A DNA stretch of 64,000 nt from Chloroflexota bacterium (GCA_013112725.1 JABFFZ010000006.1:1-64000); one strand, 5' to 3'. Positions 25,056 to 34,148 are shown, numbered from the stretch's first letter. Notes: generated from the letters alone by a model not told the origin. Made by a program: numbers and translations.

Positions 25056-27998
25056 GTGTCCTTCACCACCCCCCTCGCTCTCCTGCTGTTACTGGCCATA
25101 CCCTTCATCGCCTGGGTCGGGTGGCCGCGTGGAACCAGGGGGCGTAACCGGCGGCGAGAGTGGGCCAGCCTGGGGCTGAGGGTGTTGATTGTGTTGCTGC
25201 TGGTGTTGGCGCTGGCGGGGACGCAGCTTGTTCAGGCCAATGACACGTTGGCTGTCGTCTTTCTGGTGGATGCGTCGGACTCCATTAGCCCGGAACAAGC
25301 CGCCTACGCTGAGGAGTTTGTGCAAACGGCCGTTGCCGGCATGTCGCCCGATGACCAGACGGCCGTCATCCTCTTTGGTGCTAACGCCCTCGTGGAACGC
25401 CCCATGAGCGCCCTGGCCGAATTGGCCCCCATCACCTCCGTGCCGCAACGCCTGCAAAGCAACCTGGCCGACGCCATCCGCTTGGGGCTGGCCCTCTTCC
25501 CGGCGGGCAGCGGGCGGCGCATCGTCATCCTCAGCGACGGCATTGCCACCATCGGCGATACCGAAGCGGCGGCCAAACTGGCGGCCAACGCCGGCGTGGA
25601 AATTAGCTATGTACCTCTCTTTCGTGAAACAGACGGCGACCTGGTGGAAGCATGGCTGGCCGAGGTGCGCGCCCTCACGCGCATTAGCCAGGGCGAGATT
25701 TTCCGCATTGACATCACCGCCGAAAGCACGGCCAACATGTCCGCCACCCTGCGTGTGCTGTCCGGCGGCGCCGTGGTGCATGAAGCGCCGGTAGATTTGC
25801 GGCGCGGCGTGAACAATTTTTCGGTGCGCCTGCGCGCCGGCGAGCAGGAGTTTGCCCGCTACCGGGTGCAAATTGAACCGGCCAATGATACCTATTTCCA
25901 AAACAACGAACTAGCCACCTTCACCGAAATTACCGGGCCGCCGCGGGTGCTGTTGGTAGCCAACGATGGCACGGTAAGCGATGACGGCACGCCACAGCCG
26001 GACGAGGCGCCCCAATTACAGGCGGCGCTGACGGCCGTTGGCCTGCCCGTTGACCGCATCACCCCGGAAAATTTCCCCGCCACCCTGGCCCAATTGAGCA
26101 ACTACGCCACCATCGTCCTGGTAAATGTCAACGCCAAAAACCTGACGCCGCGCAAAATGGAAACGCTGCAAAGTTACGTGCGTGACCTGGGCGGCGGCCT
26201 GGTGGCCATCGGCGGCCCGCAGAGTTACGGCATGGGCGGTTACTTTAAGACGCCGCTGGAAGAAACGCTGCCGGTGGATATGCAAATTAAAGACCAGGAG
26301 CGATTCCCGGCGGTGAGCATGGTCATTGTCATTGACCGTTCCGGCAGCATGGGCGCGGACGAGGGGGGCGTGGCCAAGATTCAACTGGCGGCCGAGGGCG
26401 CGGTGCGGGTGGTGGAACTGCTCAATGATTTTGATTACATCACCGTCATCCCCGTAGATACCAGACCGGACAATCCCATCGGCCCGCTGCCCGCCAGCGA
26501 CCGGGTGACGGCCATCAATCTGATCCGGGAGATTGGCGCGGGGGGCGGCGGCATTTATGTGCGCACGGGGCTGGAAGCGGCCGCGGCCGCGTTGGCCCAA
26601 TCGCCTACGCCCATCAAGCATATCATTGTCCTGGCCGATGGCGCGGATTCCGAGGAGAAGGAGGGGGTGCCGGAACTACTGGCGGCGCTGACGGCCGAAG
26701 ATGTGACCATCTCTTTTGTGAGCATTGGCAGCGGGCCAGACGTGTCCTGGCTGCAAGAGATGGCGGAACGGGGCGACGGCCGTTTCCATTTCACCGACCG
26801 CGCCGCCAACCTGCCCCAAATTTTCACGCAGGAGACGACCAATATCCAGCGCAGCTATCTCATAGAAGAACGATTTTTCCCCGAACTCAGCAGCAGCAGT
26901 CCAATTTTGAGCGGCATCACGGCCGTGCCCCCCCTCTATGGCTACGTGGGCAGCAGCCCCAAAGCCACCGCCCAGGTGATCCTGACCACGCACCAGGGCG
27001 ACCCGCTGCTGGCGGCCTGGCAATATGGCCTGGGGCGGGCGGTGGCCTGGACGTCGGACGCCACCGGGCGCTGGGCGCAAGATTGGGTGCAGTGGCCGGG
27101 CTTCCCCGCCTTTTGGGCGCAGGCCGTCCGCTGGACGGTATCGCAGGATAGAAATAACAATGTGGAAACGGCCGTGAGCTACACCGGCGCCCAGGCCACA
27201 TTGACGGTGGATGCGCGCAGCACAGCCGGCAGCTTCTTGAACAACCTGGATATGTCTGCCAACGTTATCGCCCCGGATGGTCAGGTACACAATGTACCCC
27301 TGGCCCAAATTGCGCCGGGACGGTACGAAGGGCGGTTTACGCCATCGCGGGATGGGGCTTACTTTATCCGCGTGGCCGGCAGCGACCTGGCCGGCGAAGA
27401 AGTAACAATCGGGCAAACGAGCGGCTGGGTGTTGAGTTATTCGCCAGAGTACAAACAGTTTGAAGCCAATCCTGGCCTGCTCGAATCGCTGGCGGAACGC
27501 ACCGGCGGGCAAGATTTGTCGGCGCTTGAAGGGGAAAACGCGGCGGCCGATTACATTTTTAACCACAACCTGGCCACACAGCCGGTGTCACAGCCGATCT
27601 GGCCCTGGCTGGCGCTGATCGCCGTTTTGCTGCTGCCGCTGGACATTGCCCTGCGCCGGTTGGTGATCACCCGGCGAGATATGGCGCGGGCGTATGCGGC
27701 CACGTTCGGCCGTTTGCTGCCGCAGCCGGTACAGCCCGCGCCGCGCACCGAACAGGCGGCGCGCCTGTTCCAGGCCAAGCAGCGGGCCGGGGTGCAGAAA
27801 CAGGGGGATGATGCGGGGAGTACGGCCGTGCCGCCACCCATTCAGCGACAGGATGCGGCGCAGGCAGAGAAGAAAGAGGGGGAAGCACGTCCCCCATCAA
27901 CCCCGCCGCCCGCCAAGCCTACAACCACACCACCTCCGGCCGGCGGCACCCTGGCCTCCCGCCTGTTGGACAAAAAACGGCAACAGAAAGAGGAATAG
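25056..27998 (+). CDS. Large BatA-like membrane protein with two VWA domains
   Basis: About 980 residues. N-terminal membrane pair (TPLALLLLLAIPFIAWVGW and RVLIVLLLVLALAG), VWA domain 1 with MIDAS FLVDASDS, a beta-sandwich region, a glutamine-amidotransferase-like fold (LGGGLVAIGGPQSYGMGGY), VWA domain 2 with VIDRSGSMG, a further beta domain, and a final membrane helix (IWPWLALIAVLLLPLDIAL) with a Pro-rich cytoplasmic tail. The GTG at 25056 is preferred; the frame to 25014 is encoded by the hairpin repeat. Related proteins in other phyla accompany MoxR ATPases, but none is here. Likely a surface-exposed metal-binding scaffold (inference). Confidence 0.85.
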   Translation: MSFTTPLALLLLLAIPFIAWVGWPRGTRGRNRRREWASLGLRVLIVLLLVLALAGTQLVQANDTLAVVFLVDASDSISPEQAAYAEEFVQTAVAGMSPDDQTAVILFGANALVERPMSALAELAPITSVPQRLQSNLADAIRLGLALFPAGSGRRIVILSDGIATIGDTEAAAKLAANAGVEISYVPLFRETDGDLVEAWLAEVRALTRISQGEIFRIDITAESTANMSATLRVLSGGAVVHEAPVDLRRGVNNFSVRLRAGEQEFARYRVQIEPANDTYFQNNELATFTEITGPPRVLLVANDGTVSDDGTPQPDEAPQLQAALTAVGLPVDRITPENFPATLAQLSNYATIVLVNVNAKNLTPRKMETLQSYVRDLGGGLVAIGGPQSYGMGGYFKTPLEETLPVDMQIKDQERFPAVSMVIVIDRSGSMGADEGGVAKIQLAAEGAVRVVELLNDFDYITVIPVDTRPDNPIGPLPASDRVTAINLIREIGAGGGGIYVRTGLEAAAAALAQSPTPIKHIIVLADGADSEEKEGVPELLAALTAEDVTISFVSIGSGPDVSWLQEMAERGDGRFHFTDRAANLPQIFTQETTNIQRSYLIEERFFPELSSSSPILSGITAVPPLYGYVGSSPKATAQVILTTHQGDPLLAAWQYGLGRAVAWTSDATGRWAQDWVQWPGFPAFWAQAVRWTVSQDRNNNVETAVSYTGAQATLTVDARSTAGSFLNNLDMSANVIAPDGQVHNVPLAQIAPGRYEGRFTPSRDGAYFIRVAGSDLAGEEVTIGQTSGWVLSYSPEYKQFEANPGLLESLAERTGGQDLSALEGENAAADYIFNHNLATQPVSQPIWPWLALIAVLLLPLDIALRRLVITRRDMARAYAATFGRLLPQPVQPAPRTEQAARLFQAKQRAGVQKQGDDAGSTAVPPPIQRQDAAQAEKKEGEARPPSTPPPAKPTTTPPPAGGTLASRLLDKKRQQKEE

Positions 27999-28002
27999 CC
28001 GC

Positions 28003-28266
28003 TTACACTGTCAGTAATTGAGCTTCAGGGAAAGTGACGGTGATAACAGGCTTAGGCAAGGTGTGGGTTTCTGACCAGTGGAAAAGTGGTTGAACCAAAT
28101 CCTCAATTTGTTGAGCCACTTCCCAATCCAGCACGGCATTACCGCAGAAAGGGCAAACAGCCACGGTCGGGATGCCCGTCACCGTGACGATCACACCATG
28201 CCGCCGAAAAACTTGCGTGGCAACGCTTTGTTCGCCAACTTCATTCCCACAAACAGAGCAGTTCAT
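28003..28266 (-). CDS. YgiT-type zinc finger protein
   Basis: About 87 residues with two CxxC pairs (NCSVCGNEVGE and VCPFCGNAVLDWE), the zinc ribbon of MqsA/YgiT-type antitoxins. It lacks the C-terminal HTH of full MqsA. Such proteins are normally encoded beside a DUF4258/MqsR-like toxin; only a 44-residue frame of unknown kind (28290-28424) lies upstream. The ATG at 28266 is chosen because the zinc finger starts there. It is convergent with the VWA gene, with 4 nt between stops. Confidence 0.7.
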   Translation of the reverse strand: MNCSVCGNEVGEQSVATQVFRRHGVIVTVTGIPTVAVCPFCGNAVLDWEVAQQIEDLVQPLFHWSETHTLPKPVITVTFPEAQLLTV

Positions 28267-28289
28267 CGTTATCCAAATTTCTGTGCCGG

Positions 28290-28424
28290 TTATCTTGACT
28301 TGACTTGCTGTGGTTGTATCACTTGTGGTAGCGCAGCGTGGCAGTATGGTTCTATTAAGTCGCGGCACATCGTTGCCAGTCGTGTCTGGATTTTTTGTTT
28401 CTGGTGATACCAGTTGTTGATCAT
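28290..28424 (-). CDS. Small ORF upstream of YgiT, possible toxin remnant
   Basis: A 44-codon frame starting MINNWYHQKQKIQTRL, 23 nt upstream of the ygiT-like start. It has no recognised motif. Its position is where the cognate toxin would be, and miniature element B begins 24 nt upstream of its start, so it may be a truncated or replaced partner. Weakly supported. Confidence 0.3.
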   Translation of the reverse strand: MINNWYHQKQKIQTRLATMCRDLIEPYCHAALPQVIQPQQVKSR

Positions 28425-28447
28425 GGCCTGATCATATGTTGCCAGGT

Positions 28448-28542
28448 GTAACTGTTCAGTTCCTCTGGAGACTTGACAAGTTTTTACACCTGAATTGCGG
28501 CAACTGCCTCTGGTAAAAAACTTGTCAATTCTGAACGCTTAT
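28448..28542. mobile_element. IS66-type miniature element, copy B
   Basis: Ends GTAACTGTTCAG (28448-28459) and CTGAACGCTTAT (28531-28542). Most of the interior matches copy A, including ACTTGACAAGTTTT and CTGAATTGCGGCAACTGCCT. No target duplication is visible, so it may be older or rearranged. Confidence 0.85.
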
Positions 28543-28592
28543 TGGTGGGGGCAGTAATTTTGACGATTTTTTAGCCGAGGAAGGTATCCTGA

Positions 28593-28694
28593 TTGGATCG
28601 TCTGCTTAACCCTGAAAACACGGCCGTGACCCTGGAATCGCTGGATCGTTTAGCCCGTGCGGTGGGCAAACAGGTGCGGATAGAGTTTGCGTAA
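28593..28694 (+). pseudogene. 3' end of an XRE-type antitoxin gene, copy 1
   Basis: The frame reads LDRLLNPENTAVTLESLDR then LARAVGKQVRIEFA and stops. This is the usual C-terminus of HigA/XRE antitoxins. A TGA codon sits directly before it and the HTH is missing. The region 28620-28730 is repeated at 29384-29493. Confidence 0.65.
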
Positions 28695-28863
28695 AGTTGG
28701 CCGTGCCTCATCGCAATTTGTGGTGTGTTGTGGTGGGGGTACGGCCGTGATGCTGTGGTAAACTATGCCCAATGGATAGAAACAGCCCAGGAACTCGGCC
28801 GGCCGATACCAGAGCCAAAAGGCCGCCTGATATTTGTGTAGCCATATGGCAGAAGAGGTTATT

Positions 28864-29061
28864 ATGCAGATTGAACAGCTTCAAATAGAAATCGAAACGC
28901 TTTCCGCAGAGGATTTTGCCCGCCTGCGGCGCTGGTTTGCCGATAAAGATTGGGAACATTGGGACCAACAGCTTGAACAGGACATCACCGCAGGCAAATT
29001 GGATTTTCTGCTTGAGGAAGCTTTGGCGGCCAAACGCCAGGGAACTCTGCGAGAGTTGTAG
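28864..29061 (+). CDS. Antitoxin of a RelE/ParE-type module
   Basis: A 65-residue acidic helical protein (MQIEQLQIEIETLSAEDFARLRR at the start, then a Glu/Leu-rich tail). AGAGG lies before the ATG at 28864, which is preferred to ATGs at 28834 or 28846. The stop is directly followed by the toxin ATG, the classic coupled layout. The class is inferred from size, charge and partner; it would bind and neutralise the toxin and probably repress the operon. Confidence 0.75.
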   Translation: MQIEQLQIEIETLSAEDFARLRRWFADKDWEHWDQQLEQDITAGKLDFLLEEALAAKRQGTLREL

Positions 29062-29313
29062 ATGCACCGGACAACGCCGCAATTTTGGAATCTTTTCTAC
29101 CAATTGCTAGAATCCGTGCAAAATTTGGCTCGCAAAAACTTCGAACTGCTCAAACAGAACCCCAGACACCCGTCTCTTCACTTCAAAAAGGTCGGGCCAC
29201 TTTGGTCGGCGCGAGTTGGTCTGAGCCATCGCGCCCTTGCTGTTGCGGATGGTGAGGATTTTATCTGGGTTTGGATTGGCCACCACGACGAGTATGATCG
29301 TTTAGTTGGGTAA
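29062..29313 (+). CDS. RelE/ParE-family toxin
   Basis: An 83-residue protein of the RelE/ParE superfamily: ARKNFELLKQNPRHPSLHFK, LWSARVGLSHRALAV and the C-terminal DFIWVWIGHHDEYDRL are typical. Members cut ribosome-bound mRNA or inhibit gyrase; this one is closer to the plasmid-maintenance HigB/RelE-like group. It starts immediately after the antitoxin stop. Confidence 0.85.
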   Translation: MHRTTPQFWNLFYQLLESVQNLARKNFELLKQNPRHPSLHFKKVGPLWSARVGLSHRALAVADGEDFIWVWIGHHDEYDRLVG

Positions 29314-29383
29314 TGATGTCCTTCTCTTTGAAACAAACGGCCGTGCCCCACCACAAAATTTATCGTGTTTGTTGGGGTGGGTG

Positions 29384-29493
29384 ACGGCCGTGACCCTGGA
29401 ATCGCTGGATCGTTTAGCCCGTGCAGTGGGTAAACAGGTGCGGATAGAGTTTGCGTAAAGTTGGCCGTGCCTCATCGCATTTGTGGTGTGTTC
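29384..29493. repeat. Direct repeat of the antitoxin tail region, copy 2
   Basis: About 110 nt nearly identical to 28620-28730, including the in-frame peptide from TAVTLESLDRLARAVGK to IEFA and its stop at 29456-29458, plus the downstream GTTGGCCGTGCCTCATCGCA. The two copies flank the toxin-antitoxin pair, as expected after a duplication or cassette insertion. Confidence 0.75.
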
Positions 29494-29516
29494 TTGTTGA
29501 TTTTAGAAAGTGCAAT

Positions 29517-29978
29517 GTGAACAACCAAACAATCAAGGAAACTGTGCAACTGTGGCTAGAGTATGTCAAAGCCAGGCAAGCCTTGCTCACAGAAGGCATT
29601 GTCCGCTCATTCAAATCTCCAGAAGCTGATTTTGCAGAACAGCTCATAGCGAGCATATTCAAGGGTGTGCTGCCATCTAACAAATCTAATCCTGCCTATG
29701 ATGTAATTGCAGGTGATAAAAGGATTCAAGTCAAAAGCGTTGCTAAGACGTTCGACAATAAGAATGGTTACATCATCAAAGAGAAGGACAGAAACAATAA
29801 CCCTGAAATTGGCGCCACACATTATGCTTTTGTTTTCTTCAACGAATTGATACCAACTGGTATCTTTCTTGTACCCGAGAGTTTTGTTAGGGAGTTTCAC
29901 AAAACGCAAATCAAACGCTCCGACCTCGAAAAGAGTGATTGCAAAGTTGCTGTTGACTTGAGTGTTTTCAATATGTGA
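29517..29978 (+). CDS. PD-(D/E)xK-like nuclease-fold protein of unknown role
   Basis: About 153 residues from a GTG at 29517. The centre reads NPAYDVIAGDKRIQVKSVAK, which fits a PD-(D/E)xK active site (Asp, then Q-x-K in place of D/E-x-K). This fold is common in restriction and repair enzymes. The gene is clearly richer in A+T than its neighbours and lies beside a toxin-antitoxin pair, pointing to horizontal transfer. No methyltransferase is adjacent. The start is uncertain and the ribosome site weak. Confidence 0.65.
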   Translation: MNNQTIKETVQLWLEYVKARQALLTEGIVRSFKSPEADFAEQLIASIFKGVLPSNKSNPAYDVIAGDKRIQVKSVAKTFDNKNGYIIKEKDRNNNPEIGATHYAFVFFNELIPTGIFLVPESFVREFHKTQIKRSDLEKSDCKVAVDLSVFNM

Positions 29979-30209
29979 GTTGCGATGGATCAGGGCTTAT
30001 TACAGTAGCACCGTACATTGTTTTCAAATACAGGCGGCCCAATACTGGTTGCCGCCGATGCTCACCCATGCCGCGTTTAACAGCGTAGAATTGTATTGAA
30101 TTCTTAGGAGGGTAGATAAGTGCGCCTTGTGTTTAAGTAGGGAGTGAATCTGGCTGAGCCTTGCCGTTAACGACCGTACCCCGCGCATTCTCAAAACATC
30201 ACGCAACAT
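29979..30209. other. A+T-rich spacer
   Basis: No convincing gene or repeat. A 61-codon minus frame spans 30024-30209 but has no recognisable features. Confidence 0.4.
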
Positions 30210-32150
30210 TCAATTGATCACATGCAAAGGAATACCGGCGACGGTGGGCACGGCCGTGACCACTCCTTTGTGGTGGCTGCGTTTGGGTACGGGCGGGCAC
30301 TCCCACGCGGCCGGCTCCGTCTCCCGGCGCAACTCCTTCAACTTCGGCAGGATGCCACAGGCAAAGCAGTGGTGGCGACAATCCACCCGCGTCTCCTGCG
30401 CCTGACTCATCAGGTAATCCTGCGTCAGGAACTTCTTCGTCACCGCCACATCTATATGTTCCCAGGGAAACACCTCGTCAATGCGCCGTTTGCGGTGGGT
30501 GTAAAAGTACGGGTCTAGCCCTTCCACCGCAAACGCTTCCAGCCAGGCATTCTCCTGAAAATGTTCCATCCAGGCGTCAAACTTCGCCCCGTTGCGCCAG
30601 GCGCGTTCCACCGCCTCCGCCACCCGCCGGTCGCCCCGGCTCAGGAAACCCTCGAACACCGATTCGCGGGGGTCGTTCCAGCGCAGGCGCAGCCCCTGAC
30701 CGCGCACCTCGTTGCGCAGCAGTTCCAGCTTGGCGTAAATTTTGTCCAGTTCATCCATCGGTTCCCATTGGAAGGGGGTGTGTGGTTTGGGAATGAAGGT
30801 GCTGACGCCCACATTCAGGCTGGCTTTGTTGCCGTGAATTTTGCGCCCTTCGGCCAACACCTGTTTGCACAGGTCAATAATCGCCTCCACATCTTCCATC
30901 TCCTCCATCGGGTGGCCGATCATGAAGTAGAGCTTGATGGTGCGCCAGTCACGCCGGTAAATTTCGCGGGCCGTTTCCAGCAGTTCGGCGTGGGTGACGT
31001 ATTTGTTGATGATGTTGCGCATCTTTTCGGTGGCGGCTTCGGGGGCCAGGGTGAATCCACCACGACGGCCGTCGCCCAGATTATCCATCAACTGCGTAGA
31101 CACCGACTCAATCCGCAGTGAGGGCAGCGAAATGTTCAGCCCTAAATGGCCGAACCGCTGCCCAATCTTCTCCGTCAGTTCCAACACATGCGTGTAATCG
31201 CTGGAAGAAAGCGACAGCAGCGCAATTTCCTCATAGCCCGTGCTGTCCAGGATTTTTTGCATGGCGTCCAGCACCTCTTCCACTGGCCGTTCCCGCACCG
31301 GGCGCGTCACCATACCGGCGTGGCAAAAGCGGCAGCCGCGTGTGCAGCCGCGCATAATCTCAATCGGGGCGCGGTTATGCACCGTCTCCACAAAGGGGAT
31401 GATGAAATCCGTCACCGGCGGCGGCAGCACAGGCACAATCGTTTTCAGCACTTTGGCGGGCGCTTCTGGCATATTGGGCGTGATGGCGGCAATTGACCCA
31501 TCCTCGTGGTAGACTACATCATAAAAACGGGGCACATAACACCCCTCAATCTGGGCGATGTAACGCAGTTGTGTCTCCCGGTCTAAATGGGCGGCGGCGC
31601 GCATGATGCCAATGATTTTCAGTATCGCTTCCTCCCCTTCGCCAATGACAAACACATCAATAAAGGGGGCCATCGGCTCCGGGTTGTAGCAGGCATGGCC
31701 GCCGGCAATGACCAACGGATACGTCTCGTCCCGGTCCACACTGCGTACCGGCATCCCGGCCAAATCCAGCAGGTTCAGCGCGTTGGTGTAAAGCTGTTCG
31801 TAGGGCAGGCTGAACGCCAGCAGGTCAAATTCACGGATAGCGTGTTTTGTTTCCAGCGAAAAGAGGGGCAACCCCTTGTCCCGCATGATCGTTTCCATGT
31901 CCGTCCAGGGGCAGTAGACGCGCTCGGCCAGCAGGTTGCGGTGTTTGTTGATGATGTCGTAGAGGATCATCAAGCCCAGGTTGGACATGCCAATGTCGTA
32001 GATGTCCGGGAAGGCCAGGGCCACGCGGTATTCAATATCCGCCCAATCTTTGACAATCTGGTTATATTCGCCGCCGGTGTAACGCCCCGGCTTGCTGACG
32101 CGGGGCAAAATGCGTTCCAGGGCAATTTCAATTTGTTCGGGTGTCATCAT
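30210..32150 (-). CDS. B12-binding-type radical SAM protein (TIGR03960-like)
   Basis: A 646-residue radical SAM enzyme of unknown substrate. An N-terminal B12-binding-like domain (VALAFPDIYDIGMSNLGL, VIAGGHACYNPEPMAPF, FVIGEGEEA) is followed by the radical SAM core with CTRGCRFCHAG, which holds the [4Fe-4S] cluster, and a C-terminal region ending in a cysteine motif (CRHHCFACGIL). The TIGR03960 family is widespread and is often followed by a DUF2344 gene; that partner is absent here. AGGA lies before the double ATG at 32150/32147. Confidence 0.9.
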   Translation of the reverse strand: MMTPEQIEIALERILPRVSKPGRYTGGEYNQIVKDWADIEYRVALAFPDIYDIGMSNLGLMILYDIINKHRNLLAERVYCPWTDMETIMRDKGLPLFSLETKHAIREFDLLAFSLPYEQLYTNALNLLDLAGMPVRSVDRDETYPLVIAGGHACYNPEPMAPFIDVFVIGEGEEAILKIIGIMRAAAHLDRETQLRYIAQIEGCYVPRFYDVVYHEDGSIAAITPNMPEAPAKVLKTIVPVLPPPVTDFIIPFVETVHNRAPIEIMRGCTRGCRFCHAGMVTRPVRERPVEEVLDAMQKILDSTGYEEIALLSLSSSDYTHVLELTEKIGQRFGHLGLNISLPSLRIESVSTQLMDNLGDGRRGGFTLAPEAATEKMRNIINKYVTHAELLETAREIYRRDWRTIKLYFMIGHPMEEMEDVEAIIDLCKQVLAEGRKIHGNKASLNVGVSTFIPKPHTPFQWEPMDELDKIYAKLELLRNEVRGQGLRLRWNDPRESVFEGFLSRGDRRVAEAVERAWRNGAKFDAWMEHFQENAWLEAFAVEGLDPYFYTHRKRRIDEVFPWEHIDVAVTKKFLTQDYLMSQAQETRVDCRHHCFACGILPKLKELRRETEPAAWECPPVPKRSHHKGVVTAVPTVAGIPLHVIN

Positions 32151-32259
32151 CGTCTGTTCCTGCTTTTGCGAATTGTAATTCTGATTATAACAAAGTTGCG
32201 TGAGCAACCTGTAACTTGCTCATTTCCTGTATAATGCCGCTATCAAATTCAACACAGGT
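32151..32259. promoter_or_regulatory. Divergent promoter region
   Basis: A TATAAT-type -10 for the minus-strand radical SAM gene (ATTATA at 32184-32189 on the plus strand) and a TATAAT at 32230-32235 for the plus-strand carbamoyltransferase. The -35 boxes are weak. GTTGC and GCAAC arms form a small inverted repeat at 32195-32208 between them. Confidence 0.45.
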
Positions 32260-33159
32260 ATGAAGCACTTTATCGAAATCACCGACTTCACGACAGAAGA
32301 AATAGCCCATATCCTGGATCGCGCTGATGATTTGCGGAAATGCTGGCAAACCAACGCGATGCCCCAAAGCTTGTTGGGCCAAAAAATCGCCCTGTGGTTT
32401 TTTGGCAGCGGCTTCAGGAACAGGGTTGCCTTCGAGATAGGGGCACGGGCTATGGGCGCTGATGTTTGTTTTATTCCCGGCGAACTTGGCGTTCAAGAAC
32501 CTTTGGAAGACATCGGCCATTACCTCAATAACTGGTTTTCTATGCTGGTACTCCGGGCGAAGTCCCATGCCGCCTTAACCAGCGTGGCCAGCCAGGTTGA
32601 TATACCGCTCATCAATGCGCGTACCAACTACAATCATCCGTGCGAAATCCTGGGAGATCTGCAATTTATTCGACAGCGCCGGGGATCTCTCGATGAACTG
32701 AACGTGGTCTTTGTGGGCGAGGTAACAAATTTGTGCATGAGTTGGTTTGAAGCGGCCGTCAGGCTGCCCATTTCCGTCACACAAGTGGCTCCCCTGGGAT
32801 ATGAACTGGAGGTGGAGTCACTGGCCCGCCTGAATGCACACGCCCGTGGCCGAATTAAGATCAGCCACGATCTGGCCGGCTCTATCTGTCCAGACACCGA
32901 CGTGATCTACACCGATACCTGGCCAACAATCGGGGAACAATCCGAAATCAGAGCCGCGTTTCTGCCCTATCAAATTAACATGTCGCTCCTCGACCAAATG
33001 AATCAGGACGGGTTTTTCTTGCCGTGCCCACCCGTGACCAGAGGCCAGGAAGTTTCTGTAGACGCCATGAGTTCGCCATTGTGCCTGAACTACCGCGACA
33101 AGGAATTTCTGCTGCATGTGCAAAACGCGATTATGGAATTTCTGGTAACGGCCGTATGA
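32260..33159 (+). CDS. Atypical ornithine/aspartate carbamoyltransferase-family protein
   Basis: A 299-residue protein with the carbamoyltransferase fold, but altered active-site motifs. The carbamoyl-phosphate loop S-T-R-T-R is G-F-R-N-R in WFFGSGFRNRVAFEIG; HPxQ is HPCE in NHPCEILGDLQ; and the HCLP motif is PCPP in FLPCPPVTRGQEV. The fold and order are kept, so it may use another carbamoyl donor or acceptor, or be non-catalytic. Its 3' end overlaps a GNAT gene by 4 nt (ATGA), suggesting the two modify the same small molecule. It is not next to arginine genes. Confidence 0.75.
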   Translation: MKHFIEITDFTTEEIAHILDRADDLRKCWQTNAMPQSLLGQKIALWFFGSGFRNRVAFEIGARAMGADVCFIPGELGVQEPLEDIGHYLNNWFSMLVLRAKSHAALTSVASQVDIPLINARTNYNHPCEILGDLQFIRQRRGSLDELNVVFVGEVTNLCMSWFEAAVRLPISVTQVAPLGYELEVESLARLNAHARGRIKISHDLAGSICPDTDVIYTDTWPTIGEQSEIRAAFLPYQINMSLLDQMNQDGFFLPCPPVTRGQEVSVDAMSSPLCLNYRDKEFLLHVQNAIMEFLVTAV

Positions 33160-34118
33160 CTTTGAATCTTCCTCATGCCCTTTCCATACAACACTCGTGG
33201 ACATCTCGCTACTATGAGAGTGAACAGGACTTACAGCAGATGCAAGATTTGCTCATGCAGGCGCGGGCGCAGACCGATGACTGGCGTTATGCCCACGCAG
33301 GCGACCTGCTGTTTCAATTCTTCATGGTGGCGTGTCACTTAAACCCACAGGAGCATATTCGCCTCTGGCATGACGACGGCCGTCTGGTTGGCTATGCGGT
33401 TTTAGGCGAAGACCCGGCTTTTGACTGGCATATTTTACCGGCGTATGAATGGTGCGGCATTGAGTTGGAGGCGATGGCCTGGGCGGAAATGCGCATGGCC
33501 GAACTCCGCCGACGTGACCCGCAGCTATGGGGCGGCCACTGTGTGTCTGGCGCCCGACAGGACAATGAGAAGCGGATTGCCTTCTTGGAACAATGTGGCT
33601 TTCGGCCCGGTGGCGAATTTTCTGAAGTAAATATGCTTTGTTCGTTGGACGAGCCAATCTCTGAAGGCATGATACCAGCCGGTTATCAGATTCGTGCCCT
33701 GGTGGGGGCTGGTGAAATTCCTAACCGCGCGGCCGTGCAGCGAGCCGTCTGGCAGCCATGGACGGTGGGAAATGTGAGCGATGACGATTACGCTTATTTC
33801 ATGCGGTTGCCCGGCTACCATCGTGACCTCGACGTGGTGGCCGTCGCGCCGGATGGTGTTATCGCGGCGTATGTGAATGGCTGGATAGACCCGGTTAATC
33901 GAATTGGCGACTTTGGCCCGGTGGGGGCACATCCAGCATACCGCCGACAAGGATTGACGCGCGCAGTTCTGCTGGAATGTTTGCGCCGGATGCAGGCATA
34001 TAGCATGAACCGGGTGAGCGTTTCTACCGGTATTTCAAATGAGGCCGCGATTGGTCTCTACGAATCTGTAGGCTTCAAAATCGTGAACAAATATCTCGAA
34101 TATATAAAACCGGTTTGA
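33156..34118 (+). CDS. Tandem-GNAT N-acetyltransferase
   Basis: A 320-residue protein with a degenerate N-terminal GNAT domain (residues about 20-165) and a C-terminal GNAT domain (about 180-320) with the acetyl-CoA motif GPVGAHPAYRRQGLTRAVL and a typical GLYESVGFK ending. This double layout resembles mycothiol synthase-like enzymes. The ATG lies inside the carbamoyltransferase stop overlap, and ACGGCCGT directly precedes it. The substrate is unknown; a shared pathway with the carbamoyltransferase is inferred. Confidence 0.82.
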   Translation: MTLNLPHALSIQHSWTSRYYESEQDLQQMQDLLMQARAQTDDWRYAHAGDLLFQFFMVACHLNPQEHIRLWHDDGRLVGYAVLGEDPAFDWHILPAYEWCGIELEAMAWAEMRMAELRRRDPQLWGGHCVSGARQDNEKRIAFLEQCGFRPGGEFSEVNMLCSLDEPISEGMIPAGYQIRALVGAGEIPNRAAVQRAVWQPWTVGNVSDDDYAYFMRLPGYHRDLDVVAVAPDGVIAAYVNGWIDPVNRIGDFGPVGAHPAYRRQGLTRAVLLECLRRMQAYSMNRVSVSTGISNEAAIGLYESVGFKIVNKYLEYIKPV

Positions 34119-34148
34119 GCGAAGTAAAGGGTGAACTGGCTATATCCT

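Noticed and set aside
25089..25901. 270-codon minus-strand frame opposite the VWA protein
   Set aside because: A shadow produced by high-G+C codon bias; His/Gly/Gln-rich with no motif.
29517..29978. Complete restriction-modification system
   Set aside because: Only a PD-(D/E)xK-like protein is present; no methyltransferase or specificity subunit is adjacent.
30024..30209. 61-codon minus-strand frame after the radical SAM gene
   Set aside because: No motif, no ribosome site, and it lies in a non-coding A+T-rich spacer.
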